A stretch of 58,199 bases of DNA from Polyangiaceae bacterium (GTDB taxonomy: Bacteria > Myxococcota_A > Polyangia > Polyangiales > Polyangiaceae): positions 1 through 58,199 of the forward strand of contig JAPYTK010000009.1 in NCBI GenBank assembly GCA_029941785.1, read 5' to 3'. This document shows, piece by piece, positions 1-8,656 of the stretch. Both the position numbers and the translations under genes were made by a program. Numbering within the stretch: the stretch's first letter is position 1; each line of letters starts with the position of its first letter. The notes under the pieces are model-generated. The model saw only the letters and a list, made by a program, of their open reading frames with translations. It was not told the origin of the DNA and did no database searches.

Positions 1-626
1 CGCCGGTTCAAGGCGCTTGCGAACACCTTCGAACTCGTGCTGATTGGCAGCTTCTTCGTCAGCAGGCCGATGCCAAAGGAGCCTCCGTAAGCGTACTCGG
101 TCGATTGGCTTTCGCATGTGGCTTTGATGAGGGACAATTCGTTGCCAACGTTGGAGATGAGGCAACCGTAGCAGCCCATGTGATCCTTGTTCAGTTTGGC
201 GAGTTCGCCGCCGCAATTGACGAGCACGCAGTTGGTGAGATCGTCGGTACACAAATTTGCGCACTGGGTCTCGGCGCAGGCGTACAGCTCGTCAACATCG
301 CCTGGCGCACAGGCCGCGCTGCCGGTGTCTCCGGGCTGAGGATCCAAGGTGTTCACGCCCTGGTAGGCGTTGCCTGCTGCGGCCTTGAGCTGCGCGAGGT
401 GATCGTCGTTCCAGTATTCTTGTACGCACAGCAGATCGGCGTCGAGCGCGATCACTTGACTCGTGGTCTTGGGGGCTCGTTGATCTGCGGCCTCGACGTA
501 ACCGGTCGCGAGGCCAGCATTGTAGGTTACGGCGGTAAAAATCTCTGGTTCAGGGTCGGCCTCGGAGCAGCCGAACAGAGAGCTGAGGCCCCACGCGATG
601 AACAGGTAGTGGCGAAGCGGAGTCAT
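1..626 (-). CDS. EEP-family (endonuclease/exonuclease/phosphatase) lipoprotein, 3' truncated by window edge
   Basis: Reading the minus strand from the ATG at 626 gives an open frame of 208 codons that runs off the window, so the C-terminus is missing. The N-terminus is a lipoprotein signal ending in LFGC. It is followed by TAVTYNAGLA and then ALDADLLCVQEYW, the first Asn-containing and Glu-containing strands of the EEP fold (DNase I, sphingomyelinase, inositol phosphatase relatives). In this family that Asn and Glu bind the catalytic metal. Between about residues 105 and 150 lies a Cys-rich insert of about eight cysteines that is not part of the core fold. Substrate cannot be told; a secreted or surface-anchored nuclease or phosphodiesterase is the inference. 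It is transcribed away from the thioesterase pair at 722. Confidence 0.7.
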   Translation of the reverse strand, partial: MTPLRHYLFIAWGLSSLFGCSEADPEPEIFTAVTYNAGLATGYVEAADQRAPKTTSQVIALDADLLCVQEYWNDDHLAQLKAAAGNAYQGVNTLDPQPGDTGSAACAPGDVDELYACAETQCANLCTDDLTNCVLVNCGGELAKLNKDHMGCYGCLISNVGNELSLIKATCESQSTEYAYGGSFGIGLLTKKLPISTSSKVFASALNR

Positions 627-721
627 GAAACACGTCTACGCCCATCATCTCGGGGCGTCCAGTTGAGCGCGGGCGCCTTTGCGAGGGACGGCGGGTCAGG
701 GACGGGCTACGGTGTTGTCCT

Positions 722-1210
722 ATGCCGGAGCGAGACGTGGAAGAACGTTTGGAAATGTGGCGTCAGCTCAACCGCCGCTTCAGTGAGTTCGTACCCTTCA
801 ACAAGGCACTCGGAATCAAGGTGGTTCGACTCGAGCAGGGGGAGGCGTGGCTGCGCCTACCGTACGCCGACCATCTGGTTGGCAACCCGGAAAATGGCGT
901 GATGCACGGCGGCGCGATCTCATCCCTCATGGACGCCGCCGGGGGGTCGGCCGCCTTCATGTCCCTCGATGATGCCACTCCCGTCGCCACCCTCGACCTT
1001 CGCATCGATTACCTCAAACCGGCGACGCCGGGCTGCGACGTCGTGGGTCATGCAAGCTGCTACAAGCTGACTCGGAACGTCGCCTTTGTCCGCGGGCTCG
1101 CCTTTCATGAGGACGAAGCCGATCCCATCGCGTCCGTTGCGGCGACCTTCATGATTGGAACGCCGCTGCATCGGCGCGACGCACCGACGGGAGAGGAAGA
1201 GCAACCATGA
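722..1210 (+). CDS. PaaI-family hotdog acyl-CoA thioesterase (first of a pair)
   Basis: 162 residues, the usual length for a single-domain hotdog thioesterase. The diagnostic segment is NPENGVMHGGAISSLMDAAG at residues 55-74: the HGG turn (62-64) and Asp71 on the following helix are the expected catalytic region of the PaaI/YbdB type. The later strand LDLRIDYLKPA (91-101) is the typical second signature. Expected reaction: hydrolysis of an acyl- or aryl-CoA thioester in the cytosol; substrate not predictable. Its TGA overlaps the ATG of the next gene in an ATGA, so the two are translationally coupled and may form a heteromer. Confidence 0.85.
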   Translation: MPERDVEERLEMWRQLNRRFSEFVPFNKALGIKVVRLEQGEAWLRLPYADHLVGNPENGVMHGGAISSLMDAAGGSAAFMSLDDATPVATLDLRIDYLKPATPGCDVVGHASCYKLTRNVAFVRGLAFHEDEADPIASVAATFMIGTPLHRRDAPTGEEEQP

Positions 1211-1650
1211 GCGGGATGCACGAGCGCGTCCAAGCGATGCGCGAGAGTGGGGATCCTGCCCGTTTGGCGAGCGCGATCCCCTACGCAAAGTTCGTCGGTA
1301 TAGGTGTCCGGCTCGAGGAGGAGCGGATCGTAGGAGTCATGCCTTTCGCCGATCACATCGTCGGCAATCCCGCTTTGCCCGCGCTTCACGGTGGGACCCT
1401 CGGATCCCTACTCGAATCAACCGCGATCTTCACCGTCTTATGGGACGTTCAGAGCGAGAGCTTGCCCAAGACGATCAACATCACGATCGATTACCTTCGA
1501 TCGGCTCGACCGGTAGACACCTTCGCGCAGGCCGTGATCACCAAACTGGGTCGTCGGGTTGTCAATGTTCGGGCGGTCGCGTGGCAACAGAGTCGGGACA
1601 AACCCGTAGCTGTGGCTACCGCGAACTTCTTGCTGAAGAGCGAGTTTTAG
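1207..1650 (+). CDS. PaaI-family hotdog thioesterase (second of a pair)
   Basis: 147 residues, coupled to the preceding gene by a 4-bp ATGA overlap. It carries the same layout: ADHIVGNPALPALHGG at 48-63, then LGSLLES with Glu70 at the place where the upstream paralogue has Asp71, and TINITIDYLRSARP as the second signature. Acidic residues of either kind occur at this site in hotdog enzymes. Two diverged tandem copies suggest either a heterotetramer or two substrate ranges. No linked CoA ligase or degradative pathway is adjacent, so the substrate stays open. Confidence 0.83.
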   Translation: MSGMHERVQAMRESGDPARLASAIPYAKFVGIGVRLEEERIVGVMPFADHIVGNPALPALHGGTLGSLLESTAIFTVLWDVQSESLPKTINITIDYLRSARPVDTFAQAVITKLGRRVVNVRAVAWQQSRDKPVAVATANFLLKSEF

Positions 1651-1659
1651 CCAGGTCGT

Positions 1660-2031
1660 TCAGCGCTTGATGCGTGTCGGCTTTTTGGGTGGGGTGGCGG
1701 GCCGTAGCCGCGTGCCAAACTCCCAGCTGAGGCGGAGTTCCTCTGGGCTGATGTTCTTTGCGAAGTAGACGCCGCTGATCTTGGCGTTGTGAATGCTCGC
1801 GCCGTCCAGGTTTACGTTCCGCAGATCCTGACCGCGAATGTCGGCGTGGCGGAGGTAGGCGTTGCGCAGATTGACGTTTTGCAGGTTTGCTTCGCGAAGG
1901 TCGGTGCCGCGAAGATCGGCGCCTGAAAAATCGACGACATCGCGACCGCGAATGCACCGATGGTAATCCTGAAGGTTTCCTGAGCGTAGAGCACGGAACG
2001 CGGGATCATCGATGATGCACGGCTTTGCCAT
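1660..2031 (-). CDS. Pentapeptide-repeat protein
   Basis: 123 residues. From about residue 33 to 93 the chain is a run of five-residue units of the A(D/N)LRx type (for example FSGADLRGTDLREANLQNVN and LRNAYLRHADIRG), about eleven units in all. Such runs fold as a right-handed quadrilateral beta-helix. There is a short non-repeat head with MAKPCIIDDPAF and a basic tail. Members of this family range from gyrase-protecting DNA mimics to proteins of unknown role. This one is short, has no signal peptide and no fused domain, so a function is not assigned. Convergent with the thioesterase pair. Confidence 0.85.
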   Translation of the reverse strand: MAKPCIIDDPAFRALRSGNLQDYHRCIRGRDVVDFSGADLRGTDLREANLQNVNLRNAYLRHADIRGQDLRNVNLDGASIHNAKISGVYFAKNISPEELRLSWEFGTRLRPATPPKKPTRIKR

Positions 2032-2053
2032 GCGCGCATGCTAGCATCGGCGG

Positions 2054-3151
2054 GTGCGAGAAGCTTCTGCCAAGCTCCAGGAACGACTGAATTGGGCGGG
2101 GCTCGTGGTAGCGGCGTGCGGGCTCACGGCCTGTTCGGGCGAAGTTGGGGTGCGCGTCGTGGTGCAACTGCCCGAGGAGGCCTGGGCGGCCCGCCGCAAG
2201 ATCACGCACATTCGGGTCGAGGCCGAGGCGGGGGGCCAGCGGAGCGTGGCGTGTTTGTTTCCGAAGACCGCGGTGCCAGAGGCGGTGCAGGTGGCCGATC
2301 CGGATGATCCTTACGCTTGTGCGGATGCAGAAAACGCCAAAATTGACATGGACTTGGAATACGCGAACTGGGATTTTTCATCGGGCCGAAGCGTGAATAT
2401 TGTCCTCGAAGATACCCAGCCCGTCACCGTGAGGGCGTCGGGCGGTTTCGCTGGACGATTGGGCCTCTTCGAGGCGAGCGCCGAGCTCGAGCCGACCACG
2501 TCCTACCCTGTGGTCGATCTGCAGCTGACGGCGGTCGATGACGCCTTCGCCTTTCCCCCCGGCTGCGGTGCTCAACTTTCGGCTGTTCGGGTCGGCCGGT
2601 TCCTCTGTACACCGAAGGCGCTCAAGGGATGTGTTTTCGATCCGGCGCTCGAAGCGGGCGCCAAGGCGCACACCTCGGCGGTCTCGCCGCTGACGGAGGA
2701 GGGGTGTCGCATCGACAATGCCGTCGATTCGGCGTCCTGCGAACTCGAAAACAACAACCAGATCGTGGCATATGGAAATGCCTTCGCCGTCCCGCCGGGC
2801 AGCGGGCAGAGCGCCGAGGCGCTGGTTTCCATGAAAGGCCGGTTTGCCCGTTGCGCGGCGGGAACCGCGGGACCTGACTGCCCGGTGACGAGCGCTTGTA
2901 CGCCTCCGCCCACGTCGGTTTTCACGGCGATCTTCCCAAGCGGAGGAGGGGCTGCGGTGCCGGCGAAGCCGAGGTTTTTCGATTGCTTGCCACCTTCGGC
3001 GGTTCCGGTTGAGTTTGTCGTCAGGGTGCCAGCCAATCGAAACGCCTTGTTCAATGTCGGCTACTTGAAGCAGGGCCTCGAGCCGATCGAGGACCGTTGT
3101 TTTTTCGACTTGCTCGAGTTCGATATCGATTACGTCCCGTCGCAACCTTGA
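2054..3151 (+). CDS. Putative lipoprotein of unknown function
   Basis: 365 residues from a GTG start. The N-terminus has a hydrophobic stretch ending in GLTACSG, a good lipobox with the modified Cys near residue 28, so an envelope lipoprotein is expected. The mature part is beta-rich, with VRVVVQLPEEAW near the start, several paired cysteines (GCGAQ, CTPKALKGC, CRIDN, CELENN) and a segment FVVRVPANRNALFNVG near the end. No enzymatic motif is visible. The arrangement resembles myxobacterial Cys-containing surface lipoproteins, but no named family was recognised. It is divergent from the pentapeptide gene, with only about 20 bp between the two starts. Confidence 0.7.
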   Translation: MREASAKLQERLNWAGLVVAACGLTACSGEVGVRVVVQLPEEAWAARRKITHIRVEAEAGGQRSVACLFPKTAVPEAVQVADPDDPYACADAENAKIDMDLEYANWDFSSGRSVNIVLEDTQPVTVRASGGFAGRLGLFEASAELEPTTSYPVVDLQLTAVDDAFAFPPGCGAQLSAVRVGRFLCTPKALKGCVFDPALEAGAKAHTSAVSPLTEEGCRIDNAVDSASCELENNNQIVAYGNAFAVPPGSGQSAEALVSMKGRFARCAAGTAGPDCPVTSACTPPPTSVFTAIFPSGGGAAVPAKPRFFDCLPPSAVPVEFVVRVPANRNALFNVGYLKQGLEPIEDRCFFDLLEFDIDYVPSQP

Positions 3152-3210
3152 GCGAACTCGCACATCAAGCGGTGACGGCGCGGTGGGGTTTGTGGCAGCA
3201 TTGAGCCTAC

Positions 3211-3648
3211 ATGCTAGCCCAACAGATCAAGGACCGTATGTTCGCTGCCATGAAAGCGCGGCAAACGGTGGAGAAAGAAATCCTACGCGTCGCGCTGGGC
3301 GAGATCCAGACCGACGAGGCGCGGCGTGGCGAGAAGCTCAGTGATGAGGAGGTCGTGAAGATTCTTCGCAAGCTCGTCAAGTCGAACGGGGAGACGATCG
3401 GGATGACGTCAGACGCCGCAGACAAGGCGACGCTCGAAGAGGAGAATCGCGTGCTCGAGACGCTCTTGCCCAAGACACTCGATGAGTCCGAGGTCGTCGC
3501 GGCTCTGGCGACGGTGAGCGAGGCCATCTTGGCTGCGGGGAGCGATGGCCAAGCGACGGGGGTCGCCATGAAGCATCTCAAGTCCTCCGGCGCGGTGGTC
3601 GACGGCAAGACCGTGTCGACAGCGGTCCGCACCATGCGCGCAGGATGA
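3211..3648 (+). CDS. GatB/YqeY domain-containing protein
   Basis: 145 residues, the standard length for the YqeY family. It has the characteristic helical opening (LAQQIKDRMFAAMKARQ), then LRVALGEIQTDEARRGE, and the C-terminal segment DGQATGVAMKHLKSSGAVVD with the small three-helix lobe shared with the tail of GatB. The GatB tail contacts tRNA in the amidotransferase; the role of free-standing YqeY proteins is not settled. It sits 8 bp upstream of the flavoenzyme gene, so the two are probably co-transcribed, though the functional link is unclear. Confidence 0.9.
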   Translation: MLAQQIKDRMFAAMKARQTVEKEILRVALGEIQTDEARRGEKLSDEEVVKILRKLVKSNGETIGMTSDAADKATLEEENRVLETLLPKTLDESEVVAALATVSEAILAAGSDGQATGVAMKHLKSSGAVVDGKTVSTAVRTMRAG

Positions 3649-3655
3649 GGGCATC

Positions 3656-4849
3656 GTGTCTTATGATTCGATGCGCGTGCTCGTCATCGGCGCTGGCGTT
3701 TTTGGGGCTGCCGCAGCGGTCGAGTTGCGGCGTCGCGGTCATGAGGTATCGCTGATCGATGCGGGAAGCGCCCCTCATCCCGACGCTGCCTCGACCGACA
3801 TCAGCAAGGTCGTGAGGCTCGATTACGCGACGGACCTTTTTTACACTGGGTTGATGGAACAGGCGATGCCCCGCTGGCGCCAGTACAACGAGCGTTGGGA
3901 TCGACCGTTGTTTCACGAGACGGGATTCGTCGTGCTTCGCTCCGTCGCGATGGAGGCGGGCGAGTTCGAGCACGACAGCTTCACCACCCTGACGGCACGC
4001 GGTCACGAACTCGAGCGGCTCGACGCCGAGTCCTTAGGCCAACGCTTTCCGGCCTGGCGAGCCGATGCCTACTGCGACGGCTATTACAATCCGCAGGGCG
4101 GTTGGGCCGAGAGCGCCGAGGTGGTAGCCGCTTTGATCGCCGAAGGGACGGAGGGGGGCGTCCGGGTGCAGAGCGACTCTCCCGTCGCGTCGTTCATCGA
4201 AAAGGGGTCCCGCGTATGCGGTGTTCAGCTCGCATCGGGACAGCGGTACGAGGCGGATTGCGTCGTCGTGGCGTGCGGAGCGTGGACGTGCAAGCTCCTG
4301 CCCGGCTTGGCGAGCCTTCTCTCGGTCGTGGGCCAGCCTGTGGTTCACTTTAGGCCGCCGGAGCCGGGTCGGTTCATGCCCCCAGACTTCGTGCCGTGGG
4401 CTGCGGATATTGCCGCGAAGGGCTGGTATGGATTTTGTGACAATGGGCAAGGCATCGTCAAGGTTGCTCACCACGGTCCGGGCGTGCCTTGTGATGCCGC
4501 GGGTGAGCGCTCCGTTCCTGAGGCATTTGCCGCGCGGGTTCGCGATTTTACACACCGCTCTCTCCCTGCGCTCGTCGACGCGCCGATCGTCGCGCATCGA
4601 TTGTGTTTGTACTGCGATAGCGCGGACGGTGACTTCATCATCGACCGGGACCCGGGCCGCGAGGGGCTCGTGGTCGCCGCAGGAGGCAGTGGGCATGGGT
4701 TCAAATTCATGCCCATTCTCGGAGACCTCATCGCGGACGTGGTCGAGGGAGGAGAGAGCCTTTCGCGCTTCGCTTGGCGCACCGAGTCCAACACGCAGCG
4801 GTTGACAGATGCGGCGCGCTGCACGAGGGAGAGCCATCGTGTCGACTGA
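3656..4849 (+). CDS. FAD-dependent oxidoreductase, monomeric sarcosine oxidase / N-methyltryptophan oxidase type
   Basis: 397 residues from GTG 3656, preceded by a GA-rich stretch; ATG 3671 is an alternative. The Rossmann motif VLVIGAGVFGAAAA lies at residues 8-21. Near the C-terminus HRLCLYCDSADGDFIIDRDP (314-333) matches the region where monomeric sarcosine oxidase carries its covalent 8-S-cysteinyl-FAD link; Cys317 is in the right place. GGSGHGFKFMPILGDLIADV follows as in that family. Expected reaction: oxidative N-demethylation or deamination of a secondary or primary amine with release of peroxide. The amine is not predictable. The next gene overlaps its end by 11 bp. Confidence 0.88.
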   Translation: MSYDSMRVLVIGAGVFGAAAAVELRRRGHEVSLIDAGSAPHPDAASTDISKVVRLDYATDLFYTGLMEQAMPRWRQYNERWDRPLFHETGFVVLRSVAMEAGEFEHDSFTTLTARGHELERLDAESLGQRFPAWRADAYCDGYYNPQGGWAESAEVVAALIAEGTEGGVRVQSDSPVASFIEKGSRVCGVQLASGQRYEADCVVVACGAWTCKLLPGLASLLSVVGQPVVHFRPPEPGRFMPPDFVPWAADIAAKGWYGFCDNGQGIVKVAHHGPGVPCDAAGERSVPEAFAARVRDFTHRSLPALVDAPIVAHRLCLYCDSADGDFIIDRDPGREGLVVAAGGSGHGFKFMPILGDLIADVVEGGESLSRFAWRTESNTQRLTDAARCTRESHRVD

Positions 4850-6239
4850 TGCAACCCCAGCGCCCGACGCTCCGACGATCTTGTCCCATACCGCCGGGCG
4901 CCTCCGGCGGGGCTTGACCATTTGTTTTCACCTTGCGGGATACGTCGGCGCGGTGTGGGTCGCCGTGTTTCCGTTCAACCTGCAAGGTGGCCTCATCGCC
5001 GGGATTGTCGTGTTGTGGCTCGTGTGGTTGGTGGTGTCCATCTTGCTCACGGGGAAATTTATCGATCCCAGTGGGGGGGTTGTCTTGCGAACGGTGGGTA
5101 GCCAGGTGTCCTATGGCGATCAGGTCATCGAACTGCGCCGGCCCTTCGAAATCCGTGTCGAGTGCGATGCTGCCATGCGGCATTGCCGTGTGGACCTTAG
5201 GCAAGGCAAATGCGATCTGTCGATCATCTTGCACGAGATGGACGCCGACGCCGTGAAGGCGGTGTTCCCGCAGGCGTCGCCTGGAATTTCTCCGCTGACC
5301 AAACACACGCATGTCGTGGCCGCCAAGCCGAACGTCGAGATACTCTGGCCACACGTGGCTCGCCTGCTTCGGGCCGTGCGGGACCATGAAGCGTGTGCGA
5401 CCTTTGTTACGGGTCGAGGAAAGCCACCGTCAATCATCGTGAGTTTATTCCTTGGCGCGCTGGCCCTCAATCTCATCGCCGGCTTGTCGACTCTCCTCGC
5501 GTGTCTCGACTGGATGCCCAAGCCCGCCGCCTTGTGTCTCTCGGTTCTGATCGCCGCTGCCCTCTGGCCGCTGGTCTGGGCAAAGCTTGGCCGCTTGAAC
5601 TGGCTCGCGGCCTGGTTGTGTCAGGGACTGTGCGCGATCGGGATCTTCTACAGCTCCGACTATCTCTCCTGGGAGTTTGCCGATCCGATCCGCGCCGCCG
5701 ATTTGAAAGAGGGCGGCAGTTTTCGGGTCGCGCGCCCGCGTCGCATTCGTGGACTCGTGGTGCGTTCCGACTGGGGCAGACCGTGGATGAAGGACGACTA
5801 CGGAATGAAGCGATGGCTGTATGGGACTTCACCGATCACCGGGCCCGACGCTGAGAAAGACGACCCGGTTAGCTTTTGGGCGATGTGTGAGCGCGAAGTC
5901 AGCGTGGTCGATAAAGATGCCGTGAAGATCTTTCTCCGGGAGTTGGGCCAGGGTTGCAAAGGCCAATGGAACGGCAAGGTGGTGTATCCCGCTCCTTGGG
6001 ATGATTACGACACGTATGACGGCATCGTGACCCGTGGGGCAGCCAAGGTCGGCTTGAAGCGTGCTGACGCTGTCCGCATCGTCTACCTGATGCCGCCGAG
6101 CGATGCCGGCTGGCAACGCGATTTGGGGATCAGCTTGCGAGCGCTCGTCATTGTCAACCTCGGGTGGCTCGTGGGCGCGCTGGCGCTGGCGTTCATGTTG
6201 CGTCGTCGCGAAGAGCGCGCCGCAGCTACGCCGTCTTGA
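4839..6239 (+). CDS. Integral membrane protein of unknown function
   Basis: The start is placed at GTG 4839 because it follows GAGGGAG at a normal distance; ATG 4809 would lie deep inside the previous gene. This gives 466 residues. Two adjacent hydrophobic helices lie near residues 30-75 (ICFHLAGYVGAVWVAVF, GIVVLWLVWLVVSILL), two to four more in the middle (LFLGALALNLIAGLSTLLAC, LCLSVLIAAALWPLVW), and one at the end (ALVIVNLGWLVGALALAFML). Between the last two is a soluble lobe of about 150 residues rich in Trp and Asp. No family was recognised. Co-translated with the flavoenzyme and convergent with the next gene, overlapping it by 14 bp. Confidence 0.72.
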   Translation: MSTDATPAPDAPTILSHTAGRLRRGLTICFHLAGYVGAVWVAVFPFNLQGGLIAGIVVLWLVWLVVSILLTGKFIDPSGGVVLRTVGSQVSYGDQVIELRRPFEIRVECDAAMRHCRVDLRQGKCDLSIILHEMDADAVKAVFPQASPGISPLTKHTHVVAAKPNVEILWPHVARLLRAVRDHEACATFVTGRGKPPSIIVSLFLGALALNLIAGLSTLLACLDWMPKPAALCLSVLIAAALWPLVWAKLGRLNWLAAWLCQGLCAIGIFYSSDYLSWEFADPIRAADLKEGGSFRVARPRRIRGLVVRSDWGRPWMKDDYGMKRWLYGTSPITGPDAEKDDPVSFWAMCEREVSVVDKDAVKIFLRELGQGCKGQWNGKVVYPAPWDDYDTYDGIVTRGAAKVGLKRADAVRIVYLMPPSDAGWQRDLGISLRALVIVNLGWLVGALALAFMLRRREERAAATPS

Positions 6240-6780
6240 GGCAGTCTTTGACGATGTCCCGCGCTGCCCGAAGCCGCGCCTCGGCACGGTTCAAGCATGT
6301 GTGAAGCTCATCGATGTATCCGTCGGCCGAAGCGCACCAGGCTCGGTTGAGCGCGCGCTCCCCCAACGCAAAGTTGTCCATCATTTCGGCGTATTTCGCC
6401 AGACCGTAGCGATGGGTGATGGCCTCGCGTGCCTCGACAAAATCGTTGATGTCGTCCATGCATCGCTCGTCGATGCGGTGGCAAAGCTCGAAGACGTCGC
6501 TCTCGTCGCGCTGCGTGTTGAGATCGCTCACCGTCTCGACCAAGGCGTCGAGCGTTCGCTCGATGACCGAGACGTCCTCGCCGAGTTTCTCGGCTTGTTC
6601 GGCGGTTACCCGGTTGCCTAAGCGGGCCAGGACGACACCTACCAAGGTGATCGCGAAGGCGACGGCGTAGTGGTCCCAGGCGACGGCTGCTTTTTGTGCG
6701 ACGGTGATATAGGACCCCGACAAAAAGCCCACCGAAAGACAAAGGTAACCGAGTCGTTTCATCCATTCGCTACTCATCAT
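6226..6780 (-). CDS. Small membrane protein partnered with the OPT transporter
   Basis: 184 residues. Two hydrophobic helices occupy roughly residues 8-60 (LGYLCLSVGFLSGSYITVA and HYAVAFAITLVGVVLARLG), followed by a cytoplasmic helical tail (VTAEQAEKLGEDVSVIERTL onward) rich in Glu and Arg that probably forms a coiled coil. It begins with an ATG that overlaps the stop of the upstream OPT transporter gene, so the pair is co-translated. The tight coupling suggests an accessory or regulatory subunit of that transporter; this is inference, since the sequence has no recognised domain. Confidence 0.75.
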   Translation of the reverse strand: MMSSEWMKRLGYLCLSVGFLSGSYITVAQKAAVAWDHYAVAFAITLVGVVLARLGNRVTAEQAEKLGEDVSVIERTLDALVETVSDLNTQRDESDVFELCHRIDERCMDDINDFVEAREAITHRYGLAKYAEMMDNFALGERALNRAWCASADGYIDELHTCLNRAEARLRAARDIVKDCLKTA

Positions 6781-8576
6781 CCACCTCCCACGGCCCCTTG
6801 GGCCACCACGCTGAGGGCCAACACCACTCCGACCAGTGCTTCGCCCACGATGAGTCCGGCGGACACTGGAATACCTACGTCTTCACACCAGCGGTGCCCT
6901 TTCATCTTCTCGGCGACCATCCGAATGACGTTGCCGATCGTGTAGGTGAGCGCGATGTAAAACGGCATGTAAAACCCGAGTCCGATCATCACGCCGATCC
7001 CGCCTAGTCCGCTCACCGCCAGGAGGAAGCCAAGTCCTGCTCCTGCGCCGTAACGATAGCTGGGAACGTTGCCGCCCGTGATCCCCGAGATCATATCGGC
7101 GAGCGCTTGGCCCTGCGGTGCGGGAAGCTTTTCGGTACCGAGGCCGTAGGCGCGGTGAAGAACGAAGATCAGCGCCATGATCACGATCGGTCCGAGCCAC
7201 GTGGCGGCGAACTGCGCAATCTGTTGCTTCTTGGGGCTCGCCCCGGTCAGATAGCCGCTCTTCAAATCGAGCATCATGTCCCCCGCCTGGGCGATGGCGA
7301 CGCAGATGGCGGCGCCCACGATGATCGAGACGATGATCGTCGTCCTGGTGTCCACACCGCTCGCGATGAAGATGAGGATCGTGACCGCGATGAGCGTCAT
7401 CCCGCTGAGCGGCGACCAGTTCGTTCGTCCCAGACACTCGCTCACGATGACCCCTGCGATCCAAATCCAGACCGTCCCGAGCAGTGACATACCGATGGCC
7501 CGCGGCCACCCGATGGCGGGCGCTACGAAGTAGGCGATCATGGTGAGCCCGACGAAGGCCAAGGCGATCCCCGCGTACAAGACGTTGATCGGCATCTCGT
7601 CACGGGCCATCGCGTTCTTTGCCGATTCGTTGTCGTCGCCCGCATCGCCGTGGGCTTGTTTGGTCTTGCCCGCTTCCTGCATGCTCGTGATCGCGCTCTT
7701 GATCAGGGGGAAGGCGGCGATCACACCGCCGATGGCAGCGCCGATGAGGATCCCGATCCCCGCGGGTTTGAAGAGCGCCCCGCGCAGGGCACTGGGGCCT
7801 TTTTCGACAAGCAGTTGAATGTCGGGTCCGGCTTGGCTAGCGAGGATCGGCGCAAGAAAGAAGTAACAGAGGAAACCACCGAGACCGAAAACCAACCCGC
7901 CTTTGCCAGAGAGAAAGCCGACGCCGATGGTGAGCATCGATAGGTAGAAGGTGACGTTGAAGTAACTGGGGATCCCGAGCTGGTCACCGAGGTGCCAGGC
8001 TTCGTGTGGGATCTTGAATACTTTGATCACCAAGAGGTGAACAACCGCGGCCACAACCGCGCTCCCGACGAGCAGCCCGGCTTTCTTCAGCCCGGCCCCG
8101 GGCGACTTGAGAATGGCAGCGACCGCGATGCCCCCAGGATAGGCCAAGCGGTTGAAGTCGATCATCTGCTTGCGAAGCGGGATGATGAACGCGATCCCTA
8201 GAACGCCGCCCGTGATGCAGGCAACGACCATCAAGTAGGGATTGAAGTCGATCAATCCAAGCTCAGGTTGCGTGCGGTGCAAGATGAACAGGGCCGGTAC
8301 CGAGAACATCATCCCGGCCGAGGCACCGTTGACGGCGGAGGCGACGGTCTGGCTGATGTTGTTTTCGACGATGCTCGTGCGGCGCATGACCCCCCGCAGC
8401 ACGCCCCAGCCGAGGATGGCTGCGAGCTCGGAACCCTCGATCGAGAAACCGAGCACCAGGCTGGCGTAGCCCATACTGATGGCGATGAGGATACCCAGGA
8501 CGTAACCGACGGCGAGCGCCGCAAATGTCAGCTCGGGATAGGCGCCGCGTTTGATGCGGCCAGCGGTGCTTTCCAT
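6777..8576 (-). CDS. OPT-family (oligopeptide / metal-chelate) transporter
   Basis: 599 residues with about 14 hydrophobic segments. Signatures of the OPT/YSL superfamily are present: NPYLMVVACITGGVLGIAFI, RLAYPGGIAVAAIL, and near the C-terminus GNVPSYRYGAGAGLGFLL and FYIALTYTIGNVIR. Plant YSL members carry metal-nicotianamine chelates and fungal OPTs carry small peptides; bacterial members are mostly uncharacterised, so the substrate is not assigned. A loop near residues 305-325 is charged and lies in the cytoplasm or periplasm. Transcribed with the small membrane protein that overlaps its stop codon. Confidence 0.92.
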   Translation of the reverse strand: MESTAGRIKRGAYPELTFAALAVGYVLGILIAISMGYASLVLGFSIEGSELAAILGWGVLRGVMRRTSIVENNISQTVASAVNGASAGMMFSVPALFILHRTQPELGLIDFNPYLMVVACITGGVLGIAFIIPLRKQMIDFNRLAYPGGIAVAAILKSPGAGLKKAGLLVGSAVVAAVVHLLVIKVFKIPHEAWHLGDQLGIPSYFNVTFYLSMLTIGVGFLSGKGGLVFGLGGFLCYFFLAPILASQAGPDIQLLVEKGPSALRGALFKPAGIGILIGAAIGGVIAAFPLIKSAITSMQEAGKTKQAHGDAGDDNESAKNAMARDEMPINVLYAGIALAFVGLTMIAYFVAPAIGWPRAIGMSLLGTVWIWIAGVIVSECLGRTNWSPLSGMTLIAVTILIFIASGVDTRTTIIVSIIVGAAICVAIAQAGDMMLDLKSGYLTGASPKKQQIAQFAATWLGPIVIMALIFVLHRAYGLGTEKLPAPQGQALADMISGITGGNVPSYRYGAGAGLGFLLAVSGLGGIGVMIGLGFYMPFYIALTYTIGNVIRMVAEKMKGHRWCEDVGIPVSAGLIVGEALVGVVLALSVVAQGAVGGG

Positions 8577-8656
8577 GGTGCCGAGCCTTTTAGCGCATCG
8601 TCCGATGCGTGTCGCCTCTCCTTGGCTTGCGGTGATGGTATGAAGGAAGCAGAACC

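Noticed and set aside
105-902. Plus-strand open frame of 265 codons
   Set aside because: It is antisense to the EEP lipoprotein frame on the minus strand and runs into the thioesterase gene; its translation has no family pattern.
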